Below, in pieces: positions 33,801 through 44,862 of a stretch of 64,000 nt of DNA. Origin of the DNA: Angiostrongylus vasorum (lineage: Eukaryota; Nematoda; Chromadorea; Rhabditida; Metastrongylidae); assembly GCA_018806985.1 (NCBI GenBank), contig JADANN010000185.1, forward strand, positions 124,001-188,000. The letters are read 5' to 3'. Position 1 is the stretch's first letter, and each line of letters starts with the position of its first letter. The position numbers and the translations under genes were made by a program. Under the pieces are notes generated by a model. The model was not told the origin of the DNA and ran no database searches. It saw only the letters and a list, made by a program, of their open reading frames with translations.

Positions 33801-35504
33801 CCGTTGAGAGGCATTGGAAATATGTGCTTAATAGAATAATCATGTCCATTCCTAGTTCAAATCTCTTCCACATCAACGATGTTTATCAGTTTTCAAATTT
33901 TTTCCTCGGTAGGTGAGAGTGAAAGTCGTTCGGCACTTCACAAAGTTTCTGCCTATTAGGCAATTATTTGTCTGTGACGTTTTCTAAAACCTTCAACTGG
34001 TGACCTCTGAGAAGGAGAATTGGAAAATTTTTGTAAGATATTTTTGTCAGCACGCGAGTTGCGTTACAATGTGGATCTTCCATCGAATTCCGATGTTATG
34101 ACAATTCACGTACAACGAGTTTCACAGGGATCTTTCTTTCCACACGGAACCACTCGAAGGCGTAGTCACCGTTGTGAAAGCATCACAGCCTTCATGGCGT
34201 TTTAATAAAGGTGAATAAACAGCTCTGTATTATTGTAATGAATAGCGGTTTCGCTGCAAGATTCTCCTCCTACCTTCCCTGAACTTCCGCAACCAAAGAG
34301 AGAAGGCTATTGGAGAAACGGATTCCATTGCCATCAACGTTTCAGTTCAATAGTGGTATGATTGTTTATTTCGAAATCACAATAGGTACAGTGTTTATTG
34401 AATTCTACTTCTACACTGGAGTAATTAATAGTTTTTCAGTGTTGACTTCTAGTAGCGGGCAAATGCAACATAGCAATATTGCCAATTAATATTACGTGTG
34501 ACGAAACAAAAACACAGTACCGTGAAAGCATCAGCCCTCTAACGAGGTTTTCACAAACGATAAAGAAAGTTGAATAGGCTCCTCCGTATTGCTCTCAGCA
34601 ATTTGTGAGCGACAAGCACTTTCGCACGAGATTTTTCGCTTCGCCAGCCGTATGAGTTATATCTCCATTCCTTCGAGCAGTGTTTTTGGAACAGCAAACA
34701 CTACCTTTCTAGGACTCCGTCCATTACAATATCGAAATAATCGCCTTGCAACTTTCCTGATACCGTTTCGAATTTCAAATCTTTTTAACTGAGGTGGAGA
34801 GAGTGGGTATAGCTGAGCGGGGTAAGTTGTAGGCCATCATTTCAGCTTTGACGAATTTGAGAAGACGTCATCTCTAGAGAAAATGGACACATCCGACAGT
34901 GTGAAACCATTTCACCAACGGTATAGAGTGGATCGATGAGAGCGCAATCTTAAAATGAATTGGTACGATGGGATTTCGGAGGTTTGGAAATTTTTTTTGA
35001 ACTGTGGCTCGTCTCCGGAAAAAAAATGCTTATTGTAAGAAAGACGTCCTTTTCATGTCGCCTGAAATGCGGAACTCCTTTTTGATCTTTCTGGTGAGAC
35101 TGGAGGGGCTTAAGGGACGAATGAATGACGGCGGAAATGGCGGCAGTCAAGCATCGAACTGAATGCCGTTTCGTATCTGTAGGTCAAATATGGAGGTTAT
35201 TGTGAAACAGAAATGCTGTGGACAGCTCATTGCCACTACTGACGACACATGTAGAAACCCAGGACTTCGTTGGACGTAGAGGATGGTCTCTAAACTTGCG
35301 TGCAGTACAAGCAGTTTTCTATCAAAGCCAATGATCAATTTCGAACCGAGGAAGTCGAGATTTTAGAAGAAGCGATTAATCCTTTGCGAAAAAGAGGACA
35401 GACTGCGGGAACCATTCAGGGATTTTTGGCCCATTTTCGAAACCCCGCAAAGTTAGTCATTGATTCCGTTATAAAGCACTGACCATAAAATTCATCTTAT
35501 ACTT

Positions 35505-35910
35505 TAGATACTTACTTATTTAATATTTGAATGGCCCATCCTCACTAGTTGTGGGGCCCCAACAAAATTTCCGCTTTTTCGGAGCTTTCGCTTGTTTATC
35601 CGTTGTGGTTCTCTGGAGTCACGAGGTCAAGGTCAGCCTAGTCAAAGTCTTCTTCAGGTCGTCACCAACATATGCTCTCCTCGCATTTGTGGATCACACG
35701 GAGATTTGGCACCATGCGAGTAGTTTGATATCAGTCCGGTAATGGATCAAGGTATTGGATTACTCTTAGCTGGGCTTCCTAATGGAAACGTCGGACTTCT
35801 TCTCAGCCTGGGGGGCCCCCGCCGGAGGGTGAATCCCTTCGTTGAACATCGCAGCCGACGCCCACGAACACCTCCCTAGCAACGATGGGGTGGTAAACCA
35901 TCAGGAGGAT
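35505..35910 (-). mobile_element. R2 repeat with RTE-like tail
   Basis: On the minus strand it has the usual landmarks (AGGAAGCCCAGCTAAGAGTA, GTGCCAAATCTCCGTGTGAT). It ends GGGGCCCCACAACTAGTGAG, GATGGGCC and ATTCAAATATTAAATAAGTA. It matches the copy at 60,785-61,185 in position and orientation. Confidence 0.75.
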
Positions 35911-36589
35911 ACCTTGTGCCTGTTGAGAACGCTTTATAAACGCTACTGTAATTAGAGAGCTCCTGTTGAGAAATATTTCCCTGTTTGTCACTTCAGCAGT
36001 CGCGTGAGTACCTTACATCGTTATTGCCATTAAACCGTAGTGTTTCGGGAAAAGGAAAATTTTGGACTCTCTAATACTTCCTCCCTCGAAAATTTGGGAC
36101 AGACGACTTTCGACCTCATCGAGCGGTATCGAATTTAGATTCCTTCCTCTGTAAAACAATTCGACCTCACTTGGCATCGCCTTATTGTCACGCACTTGCG
36201 TCATTTCAGAAAATTACAGAAGTGGATCATCTTAACGCAATGGAAAACATCAGTCGATCCAATTTTCGAAGAAACTACACGACTCAGTTGGCGCCGTATT
36301 AATGCAGCCGTCGAAAGAGGTGGGGATTTTAACCAATTCCAATGCGGAAAGAAAACTCCGCAAGAAATTTTCTGACAAAGAATTCCGTCTTTACGTGTAA
36401 TAACTCGACGTCACCGTCGGCTCCACCAATCCATCGGTCATAGTATTACAAACTTCCACAGGAGAAGAAAACAGCAATAATTTCCGTGCTGTTTGAATCG
36501 CACTTTGAAGCGAGAAGCAATTTCAACGCAAGGTTATCCTCGTGGTCGCAGTTTGCTTTGCTGGTCAGCAATTTTTAACGATCAAATGG

Positions 36590-37340
36590 AAAATGCAATA
36601 GTTACGAAGTACTCAGCTGAGCAGCTTGTAAGTGCTGAAATCTCTCCAAGATCGGCATAGCATTCAAGGGTTGACTTAGGGAAACACTGCGAGAGTAATC
36701 ACTTCTTTAGCAACAGAATAATTGACATTTTGTAATCAATTTCTATTTCGAAACAGACTTTCCTTTAACCTCGACGTGACTGACCCAATTTGTATTTTTT
36801 TGTTTAATGAGCTAATTCGAGGCACGCCACGAGCTTACACGAAAAACAAGTTGTTAACATCGCATAATCATTATATCCGCCGTGAGCCTCCTGCACATAA
36901 GGACATCACCTAGTGAGTATGCCTCATTCGAGGAGATGGCCCGCTGAGGAAGACCTGACTCGACACGAAGGTGAAGTCGCCACATGGAGACGAAGAACAA
37001 GAGTGGACTATCGACTCGGATCATCGGCTCTGATGAAGACGAAGACGTCGAAACGTTGGCCAAAAATAAAAATATTTATGAACCTCGTGCACCCTCATCA
37101 GAGGAAGAAAACATGTTAATTTCTATGGCAATTGGCTTATGTACTGAAATATTCAATATTTTCTCAAGCTTCTCAGCCGCAAAAGTAAGAATAACGGATT
37201 TACCACGGTCACCTTAATCAAGAAAATTTGAAGAAAAGTGAATCCGTTTGCAGTGACACAATAAAAGAGTTTTAGATGCAGAAGCACCGAAGAAGACTGG
37301 CGGTATTAGCTGGAGCTATCGAGGATTACGACAACAGTCA
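36590..37340. other. Unassigned sequence with a possible Penelope-like terminal repeat
   Basis: This holds several short overlapping open frames (36,722-37,217) but no known domain. The segment 36,900-37,090, with ACGTCGAAACGTTGGCCAAA, resembles the terminal repeat of the Penelope-like element at 42.6 kb in layout. This is a weak inference. Confidence 0.3.
37031..37055 (+). ncRNA. Hammerhead-ribozyme-like core
   Basis: CTGATGA (37,031-37,037), then A, GACG, the loop AAGA, CGTC, then GAAAC (37,051-37,055). This is the box 1 - stem II - box 2 layout of a hammerhead, with a perfect four-base-pair stem. I could not find pairing partners for stems I and III nearby, so activity is doubtful. Hammerheads are known in Penelope-like terminal repeats. 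Confidence 0.35.
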
Positions 37341-37344
37341 TAGG

Positions 37345-37735
37345 CTCTGCTCTATATTTATTTTTATTTTATTTGATCCTTCTTCACGTCTACTGTGCGG
37401 ATCCCAGCACTTCTCTTATCCAATTCGTTTCCTCTCATCCATCATCCCCCAAAGGTCTTCCAAGTTCATACGTGTGGCTTCGGTTGCTGCTAGAGATTTT
37501 TCATTTCATATTGAATGCTGCAGAATGCTGGTCGAGCAATTCACCATGGAGTCCTGAGATAGCTGGCCCTGCAGCGCTCCCATTTGGACATCAGGGAGCG
37601 ATTTTTTTTCCTGACAAGTCCGTTACCAATTTCTCGACCCCGGAAGGATGAGAGACTTGGTTGGTCAAGAACGGAATCGAACTACCACCATGCTCGTAAT
37701 AACTGGAATCATTACTATTGTGCTACCCGCCGCTA
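37345..37735 (-). mobile_element. SINE-A, tRNA-derived, with RTE-like 3' tail
   Basis: The minus strand begins GGGTAGCACAATAGTAATGA (A box) and has TGGTAGTTCGATTCCG, a perfect B box. The body shares AGCCACACGTATGAACTTGG with other copies. The tail GGGATCCGCACAGTAGACGT, then GAAGAAGGATCAAATAAAAT, matches the RTE end at 61.7 kb. Confidence 0.75.
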
Positions 37736-37859
37736 CCCTAAATCACCCATTTAAAAGGCTAAAATGATCGTTTATTTCTAAATAAGAAGCGACCGTTCCT
37801 GATCTCCATTCGATACTCTGCTGCAGATGCATAGGTTGTTGTTTTCTTTCATCTTTTCT

Positions 37860-38830
37860 ACGCAGGAGGAGATGGACAAATGCTTTGAATTACTGAACGA
37901 CTTGTCTGAGTACATCAAATTCACCCGAGAAACCGAAAAGAAAACTGGTTTTCATTTTTTCATGTTCAAACCAACTTATCATGTGGCGGTTACATGACAA
38001 AGTAGTACCGAAAACCAAATAACAAAAACGTCCTGGTTCATTTCCTCTCTTCCCACCCTTCACACACAAAGAGGGCGCCAGTGAGAAATATGTTTCGAAC
38101 GACGGCCACCTCTGTGACCACAAGTGGGGAGCTAAAAGAACAATCGCGCAACTTGGCTCACCAAATATCGATCTCGAATGGCTACGAAATAGCAGCCACA
38201 TGAGGTAATTTACAAGGAGAGTGACGCGCCAAAACAAAAGACTTGGGTCAAATAATGTCCCGTTTATGTTGCCCTTTATTACCGATGAAGTAGGTCTAGC
38301 TATAAAGCGATGCTTAAGAAGGGCAGACCTAGAGAAATCGCTAGCGATAATTGAAATATCATCAAATACTTTTCGCCGACAGTTAGTTTCTAACCGCCTG
38401 CATGACCGTCTATTTGAGAAGCAAAGTTGTGTAATTTGTCCTTACGACAGAGGCGGTGACGGCATGAGTTCAGATGCGATATACCTTGTCTCTTGTAACA
38501 CTTGCGAGACTAATATATTGGCGAGACGGGAAACCTTTTTATGTATCTGTATAAAAGAAACCTAGATGGCAAACGAAAAACAAGACTAAGTTCTCCACTA
38601 GGGCTACAGACACATTGGCAATAAAAGCATAGCGGAGACGATCTCGATAAAAAATGTCACAATCTGTCGAAGAGGATGCTAAAACGCCAACACTCAAACT
38701 TTTTGAGGCTTTTTGGATAAATACCAGGAACCCTAGAATGAACAGCAGGCAGGAATGCCCGGAGATCAGACATGATCTCGCTCCGTACCTTCGCATCGAC
38801 TTTTGATGTGGGGCGACGCCCGCCATAGCA
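37860..38830 (+). mobile_element. Penelope-like element remnant (RT end plus endonuclease)
   Basis: The RT tail reads EEMDKCFELLNDLSEYIKFT at about 37,866, with KWYRKPSNKN-type remnants after it. The linker frame 38,221-38,565 has VPFMLPFITDEVGLAIKRCL, a CVICPYDRGGD zinc-ligand-like segment and YLVSCNTCE. The endonuclease YIGETGN and DGKRKT follow in another frame near 38,515-38,575. Stops throughout. Confidence 0.75.
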
Positions 38831-39051
38831 TCTGTGTTGGATAAGCTACAGATCGATCACAAGATGTATGTGATAGAAAAAAACTTTTCGTGTACCAATG
38901 TTAACTCCCGTAGCGAAAACTACACATACCGGTGTTTTACTGGCCACGCCCTCTGCTTCATATAATGTTATGTCGTCCACGGGAAGAATGACATTTACTC
39001 GTCGCCAAAATGTTAAGGAGCATACAATGGAGTGGAATGAAGCGTACGATT

Positions 39052-39450
39052 TTGATCCTTCTTATTTAGATACTTGGACGGCCCACCCTCACTGGTTGTG
39101 CAAGCCCCAACATATTCTCCATTTTTCAGAGTTTCGCTGGTCTAGCTATTGGGTTTCAGTGGAGCCGCGAGGTCAGCTAAGGTAAAGTGTGCACAATGTC
39201 GTCATCGCCTTAGCCAGTCGCTGCCTTTGTGGATCAAAGAGAGATTTGCCACCACGCGACTAGTTTGATACCAGGATGATGGTGAATCCTGGTATTGGTT
39301 TACTTTTAGCTGGGCTTCCTGATGAAAGCGCCGAACTCCTGGTCAGCTTGGGAGATCCTGTTGGTGGGCATGGATCTGCCCCCGTACATCATCGCAACAC
39401 GACACTCAGGAACGCCTCCCAGCTACAATGAGGAGGTAAACCGGTGGGAG
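39052..39450 (-). mobile_element. R2 repeat with RTE-like tail
   Basis: The minus strand starts ACCGGTTTACCTCCTCATTG and has CAGGAAGCCCAGCTAAAAGT and CCTGGTATCAAACTAGTCGC. It ends GGGGCTTGCACAACCAGTGA, GGGTGGGCCGTCCAAGTATC and TAAATAAGAAGG. This is the clearest RTE-like 3' end among the R2 copies. Confidence 0.75.
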
Positions 39451-40026
39451 GATGATCTTGATCACTGTTTATAAATCTATTACATTCATTCATTTCATTT
39501 TTTCATTTCATTTTTTCCTTAGTCGGTCGTTAATAGCATACGTGTAGGCATTGGATGGGATCGGCTAGTCTTTACAAATATGTTTTCTTACGATATATTA
39601 ACATTCATCGCCTCAGTTTCTTAATGCTACAATAATGTGATGTGGCGCCACACTGAGGATGCTCCACTACGTGAACTCTGTTCTCTCACCATATCTTTTT
39701 ATTTGTATCAATTGTGATCCTCGATTTACTTTCAGGAGACTATTTGTGGTCTATGGAGGCTGTTGTACGCTGTCTCTTTAGTCGTGACCAGCACTTACAC
39801 CGATGATCTTGGACGAAATAGTTGTTAATGGTAACCATGACCAGGTAGGTCGAAACTCAGTTTGTAGATATCGACCTGGTATATTCTTTAGAAGAAATTT
39901 CAGGTAAGCGCCTCTAATGAAGCTAACAAATTCATCTCGAATGTGGTAGCTGGGACAACAAGTGAGTCCCAGCTTATTTCTATGATTTCTTCGAAACATC
40001 CCATTTTTGATATCTATTAGTAGACA

Positions 40027-40262
40027 GGGCGTATGGCGCAGTGGTGCGAGGCGCCCTGCAATAAAAATGGGATCGATCCCGCATCCCAGGCCCTCCAAGC
40101 CTGGGAGGATAGCAGCACCGGCTCGATAAATGGGTAGGCCACCGAGAGTAATTGTAAAGGCCAGATTCGCATTCAATCACCTCTAGTGATGGCTAATGAA
40201 GTCGAATGTATGGCACATCCCCCAGAGATTGAGCAACCCCCGAGTGCTCTATTTCTTATCCT
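40027..40262 (+). mobile_element. SINE-B, near full length
   Basis: The head GGGCGTATGGCGCAGTGGTG is a good A box, and ATGGGATCGATCCCGC is a B box variant. The body has CCAGGCCCTCCAAGCCTGGG. The tail has CATTCAATCACCTCTAGTGA, GAAGTCGAATGTATGGCACA and CTATTTCTTATCC. The matching site at 46.25 kb lacks it, so it inserted after the block duplicated. Confidence 0.8.
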
Positions 40263-40871
40263 TTTACTGGCATTCTTTTAGCTAAATGGTTCTCTGTCAA
40301 GTCGTAATGTTGCAGCACAGTTTTATACCATTATGCTAACAATTTAAGTCGCAACGGCTAGTAAAATTTTAGGAATGGCGAGATAATATGCAGCCGCATT
40401 GCAAGAGGAAGTTCATTGCACTATTAAGAAGGCGCACAACCATGAAAACCTTTAACAAATGGGTCCACGTGGTATTAGTATGCTTAATGTGTTATGGGTA
40501 TAATAGAGTGCACCATGAATTGATCGATACGTATTTAGAACATGTTTTTCTACCGTATAACGAGAATGCGATGTGACGAGTTCCATGTGAAATGCTTTTT
40601 TCTTCTATATAATTGCGGTTTTTTATGTCATTAATGGCTCTAATACTAATCTCTGCGATCTATCGTGCTATTTGAATATTTTGACAATACATCTGCAATG
40701 ACGGGCTACTGTATACTGTCTAATTTACCAGTATGGCATCGAATCCCTACTGTTGTACAGAGCGAATAATGTAAAAAAAAATAATAATGTAACAGGTCAT
40801 TTACCAATGTGGAGAGAATTTGGGCTTTGCCTGTGCTGAGCGCTATTAAACCAATACTCATTCATAGTGGC

Positions 40872-41463
40872 TTATGCCTCACAGAGTTTCATTTTGACGG
40901 GACGAGAACATGGTGAATGAACCAGGATGTTCTTGTTACTTGGTTTTCGGTACCACTTGGTCGTGTAACCACTGTTTGGTAAGTTAACATGAACGTTAAG
41001 AAACGGAAGCCAGTTCTCATTCGCTTCCTCCCGAGTGAACTTGATGCACTCAAACTGCTTGTTCGGTAATTCAAAGAATTTTTTATATCTTCTTCTGCGT
41101 AGAGAAGATAACAAGACAATTATCTATGTATCTGCAGCAGAGTAGCGTCCCGAGGCCGAGGACGGCGCCTTCCACTTTAGACATAAACGCAATGGCAAGG
41201 CTTGGTGCCAGTCGCTGTCCCATTGCCAACCCCCTCATTTGCGTATAGTATTTCCCAGACCATGTGAAAACCGAGCAGTTTAGGCACTGATTTAAGAGAG
41301 CCATAATCTGCTGGATCGACAAGCCATGCATATTTATTCTTCTTTCATGTTGAACAATGAATTTATAGAGAACTTCTCTCTGTAAAGGTTCTCTAACTAT
41401 CTGAACAATAGTATTTGATGTCCATACTATGGCTGTCTCGCGGCCGCACACTAGTTGCCGCAA
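40872..41463 (-). mobile_element. Penelope-like reverse transcriptase fragment
   Basis: Two overlapping minus-strand frames, shifted near 41,083-41,119, encode the RT core and thumb: INMHGLSIQQIMALLNQCLN, YTQMRGLAMGQRLAPSLAIA, CRYIDNCLVIFSTQ, WLPFLNVHVNLPNSGYTTKW and YRKPSNKNILVHS. The catalytic YxDD box reads YIDN, so a metal-binding aspartate is lost. The fragment is cut at about 40,865. An upstream RT scrap lies at 43,850-43,990, so the gene appears split by the 41.6-42.7 kb element and other DNA. Confidence 0.8.
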
Positions 41464-41884
41464 AATAACCTTTATAATCTACTCGGTCAATTACGTTCAG
41501 TGTTTCAGGCCCAATAGCGGATCAGGTTTCCCTTTAGTCGCACAGCAACGATGGCTTGTCCGAAGGAGGAGCCGTAGCAGTAGAACAGTTTGCTACTTCC
41601 TTGTGAAACAACGAAGCCAATAACTCTTTCTAGTTCTGTTTAGCAAACACGCGGTGTTATTTTATTTCTTTGTTTACGTACAAGCTGACGTTTTGGCGGA
41701 TTTCGCCTTCCTCAGAGCGTGGAAGGGTCGTGTTGACAGCGATCTATTCGGCCAAGCACCTCCATGACCAAACAGGGAAAGCGCTGAACCAGGGTTTCAG
41801 TCACGTTGAGCACGGCTTTGCGCACTCACCGCTTTCTATGAGGCTTCCACTGAGTATGTCGCGTGGAGAAAAAAAATAAAATAA

Positions 41885-42349
41885 GTGGATAAAATGGTCC
41901 CGTTTATCCTACCCTTCATCTCAAATGATGTAAATGCAGCTATAAAACGCTGCTTAAGAAGGGCGGGTCTAGAGAATTCGGTAAACGTAGTTGAAATGCC
42001 ACAGAGTAATCTTAGGCGCCAACTACTTCGTAACCGCCTATATGACCGTCTATGTGCAACGAAAAATTGCATAGTTTGCCCTAATGGTAGAGACGGTGAT
42101 TGCATGAGCTCGGGTACAGTTTATCTGATCTCCTGTAAGACGTGCGGAGACGAATACATTGGCGAAACAGGCAGACCCCTCTGTTTCCGCATAAAAGAAC
42201 ACCTAGTCGGCAAACGTAAACCAAATACCCCACTAGGCACGCATAGGACCAAGAGACATAGCGGGGAGGACTTTCAAGTACGTGTCACGATCCTCGCGCA
42301 GGAATCGAGAACGCAAGCGCGCAAAACTCTTCCAGGCGTTCTGGATTAA
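41885..42349 (+). CDS. GIY-YIG endonuclease domain of a Penelope-like element (154 aa)
   Basis: The frame starts MDKMVPFILPFISNDVNAAI. A linker with KNCIVCPNGRDGDC and SCKTCG could bind zinc. The GIY-YIG core follows, with GDEYIGETGRPLCFRIKEHL (conserved YIG, arginine and histidine) and VRVTILAQES. In the family this domain nicks target DNA for retrotransposition. Other copies continue past RKTL into EAFWINSRNP; here one extra base near 42,326 sends the frame to an early stop. The continuation, with NSRNPKMNRREECF, is readable in the next frame to about 42,430. The reverse transcriptase that normally precedes it is absent, so this is probably not autonomous. Confidence 0.75.
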   Translation: MDKMVPFILPFISNDVNAAIKRCLRRAGLENSVNVVEMPQSNLRRQLLRNRLYDRLCATKNCIVCPNGRDGDCMSSGTVYLISCKTCGDEYIGETGRPLCFRIKEHLVGKRKPNTPLGTHRTKRHSGEDFQVRVTILAQESRTQARKTLPGVLD

Positions 42350-42632
42350 TTCCAGAAATCCGAAAATGAACCGCAGGGAAGAATGCTTCATTATCACGCG
42401 GGATACTGGGCAGTATACAAGGCTGTTATTTTGATGGGAGGGGCATATTACGCTTCCATGTGAACTCTGTGCGGTCAGTCTCCACGCGACATACTCAGTG
42501 GAAGCCTCATGGGGGGCGGTGGGTGTGCAGGGCTGTGTTCGATGTGATTGAAGTCTTGGTTCAGTGTTTTCTCTGTTTGGTTATGGAGGTGTTTGGCCGA
42601 ATGGATTGCTGTCAACATGACCTTTCCAGGCT

Positions 42633-42658
42633 CTGAGGAAGGCGAAATCCGCCGAAAC
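42633..42658 (+). ncRNA. Hammerhead-ribozyme-like core in the Penelope-like terminal repeat
   Basis: CTGAGGA (42,633-42,639), A, GGCG, the loop AAATC, CGCC, then GAAAC (42,654-42,658). This has the same layout as the core at 37,031 but a different stem sequence. After it, CGTCAGCTTGTACG could form a short stem III. Stem I pairing is not evident. The left repeat has the inverted equivalent at about 41,682-41,719, but GAAAC has become AAAAC there. Confidence 0.4.
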
Positions 42659-42723
42659 GTCAGCTTGTACGTAAATAAAGAAATAAAATAACACCTCGTG
42701 TTTGCTAAACAGAACTAGAAAGA

Positions 42724-43845
42724 ATTATTCAATCAATGCCGAGGTTAATAGAAAGTCGGACGTGGAAGCCAATAACCTTTGATGTTTCAGGCAGTACAGT
42801 CTTTTACAGTCCAGGGTCAACATTCCAGATCGGCCGCGGTTGCATACGCTCGCGGCTCCCGCACACAATATAAGCCAGGTGCCTTCGACGGCGGAGACAT
42901 GCCATCACTCACCTTATCCCCCGATCGGTAGCGCCGATAATCCGCTTCTCACAGCATCATTCCCAGTCATCCTCAATCATCTCAACTCATTTTCACTCAT
43001 TCTCATTCATCCTCAGTAATCCACAGACTACTGAATCTCGTTTTTTAGCTTGTATACAGTGCGTTGTCAATAGTGGCTGATGTTTCCAAATGCGTTCTGT
43101 TTGCAACGCCATCGGTGGCATGTACCATTCCTCCCACAATGTACGCCATGTGTACAAGGCCGCAGTGCGGCCAACTTATGCTATGTATTCTGTTAAGCCG
43201 CTATAGGCTTATCATTTGCAGTCACTATCATTCTATCTCTTGACTCTTAGGCAATGGTGGCACCCATCGATACTCAAACTTCACGTTGCAGACATAGCGT
43301 TATCCACGACCAGCCGCCTGACCGTGTTCCGTAGATGACTCATCATTTGTTGTGCACAGCACCGTCAATGCTCGTAACTTACTGTCCTCATCGATCATGC
43401 TAATGAGCACCTCACCGCTATAATGTTGATCCAAATCTCAGCCGAAAACACGGCTCGTCAGTATCCCTCTCCTCCCCCGACATACCGTCTCCCTCAACCG
43501 CCACAACGGCCGCGGATAGTGCGGGCGCGGCGTCACTCACGACTAACTAACGGTTATTTGTATGTAATCATTCATTATTACTGTTATTATTGTATTATTG
43601 ATGTAGTAATATTTAAATACCATTATCTCGTTGTTAGCCTCACTTCACCACTAGCCAGAGCACCACATAACTTTAAGTCGCGTGATTCTTTTACCACTAC
43701 TCTATCGTTACTATAATGATATTAATATTGTATATATGTATGTAAACGGTATAATTACCAGAGTTCGACGTTGGTAGATCAATACAACAACTAAAGGTCC
43801 GCGTGGCTAATACTCTACACAAACTGAACCGCTCGTAGCCGCCGC
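42724..43845. other. No gene recognised
   Basis: This contains a simple TCATCCTCAATCATCTCAAC-type repeat near 42,960-43,020 and an open frame at 43,423-43,716 rich in P, R and Y with no known domain. It may be inserted sequence separating the two Penelope-like RT scraps. Confidence 0.3.
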
Positions 43846-43849
43846 TAAC

Positions 43850-43990
43850 TATTCGTTACAAAATTCGAAGATGGGTTGCATTGTGGAGTCATTCGATACG
43901 TTGGTGTACAGCGCTGTAACATCGAAGGACTCCATCACGTACGCCTTGTTAGGGAGGAGCGCTACATAGACGTTCTAGAGACATTTGTTT
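43850..43990 (-). mobile_element. Penelope-like reverse transcriptase scrap (motif A)
   Basis: The minus strand reads ESFDVTALYTNVSNDSTMQP, the first catalytic block of Penelope-type RT. It would join upstream of the fragment at 40,872-41,463. Confidence 0.65.
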
Positions 43991-44269
43991 GTTCGCAGGG
44001 GTGAGCTTGAATATGTTTGAGCAGATGGGTTAGTATTAGGCTTAGAAACCAAGTTATTCTATCCGTTGGCCCGTCTACCCTCTCAATTTTGACAAAAATT
44101 CGTTTATGACCTTCAAAATTGCAAAGCTCAGAACTGGCAAGAAAAGTTTAACTTTTGACAAAATGTAACGACATATTAGAAAAAGCTTAAACAGCTTTCT
44201 AAATAATATTGTAAAGTGCGAAAAGATATCTTGAAGTAAAAATGCATTAAAACAATAATAATATTTTGA

Positions 44270-44365
44270 AACAATTAGTTTTTTTTGCAGAAGTTAATAT
44301 TAAAGTTATGGTTATTTGGATTTTTGGATTTAAAATCGGACCTTTTATATGTTACAGCCTAATAT
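44270..44365 (+). mobile_element. Possible mariner 3' end
   Basis: TTTAAAATCGGACCTTTTAT followed by ATGTTACAGCC resembles the terminal repeats of the mariners at 16.2 and 51.8 kb. The transposase tail upstream is not recognisable. Confidence 0.4.
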
Positions 44366-44862
44366 TATCCTACTGAGAGATTCAGAGCAAAAGAATCAGA
44401 CAGCAGTTCATAGAGTATTTTTCCATATTCCTACGAAGACCTGAGCGTTACGTGTGAGGTGATGGGCGTCCATAAATATTACGACTATCATAAGTAAATT
44501 TAAAGTGGTAGTACATGCGTTTGACGATTCCATCAATTGTTCCTACTCTTTTATGTCACCATATGTTTCCATAGTTATTATGTCAATTATTAACTAGATT
44601 TATATTTCTTAATATTCATTAGCGGTCTTACTGTATGTAAACATTTCCATGTCATTCTGAAAACTGACTCGTAGAACTACTTTTCACTGGAAACTGCAAT
44701 GTTTCTGATGCATTGGTCGAGAAGGGAATGCAATCTTCATCATCTTCTTGAACTGTTGCCGACTCAAACGGGTACGTTACTATTATATCGTGTTGGATGA
44801 AATAGATTGGTCGCTAGCTTACTAGGTCATCCAAGGTTACCTTCCGTCATGTCACTGGACTG

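Larger units (their letters stand above)
30595..36590 (+). repeat. Duplicated upstream flank, unit 2
   Basis: Collinear with 19,510-25,600 and 55,280-61,671. It begins abruptly at 30,595, so only the first exon of the secreted-protein gene is included. It ends near 36,590, close to the position where unit 1 ends. No conserved coding frame was found in it apart from the gene remnant. Confidence 0.8.
38840..40862 (+). repeat. Partial copy of the duplicated block
   Basis: Collinear with 45,590-47,090: for example 38,980-39,060 with 45,700-45,780, and 40,560-40,770 with 46,890-47,090. It differs by an R2 insertion (39,052-39,450) and a SINE-B insertion (40,027-40,262). It is cut at about 40,862 by a Penelope-like fragment. 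Confidence 0.75.
41625..42723 (+). mobile_element. Penelope-like element with inverted terminal repeats
   Basis: The left end TCTTTCTAGTTCTGTTTAGC and the right end GCTAAACAGAACTAGAAAGA are inverted copies. Each arm is roughly 240 bases (41,625-41,876 and 42,483-42,723) and contains GTACAAGCTGACGTTTTGGC or its complement. Between them lies only the endonuclease frame. Penelope-like elements often have a partly inverted terminal repeat at a truncated 5' end, which fits. No target duplication is obvious. Confidence 0.75.

Noticed and set aside
36722..37217. Three overlapping open frames of 60-77 codons
   Set aside because: No motif, no second copy, and they overlap in different frames; a repeat origin is more likely.
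41885..42105. Minus-strand frame opposite the endonuclease
   Set aside because: The plus-strand frame carries the recognisable GIY-YIG motifs; the opposite frame is a shadow.
44090..44200. Possible transposase C-terminus upstream of the mariner-like end
   Set aside because: The short frame does not match the mariner tail motifs seen at 51.6 kb; only the terminal-repeat-like sequence is convincing.
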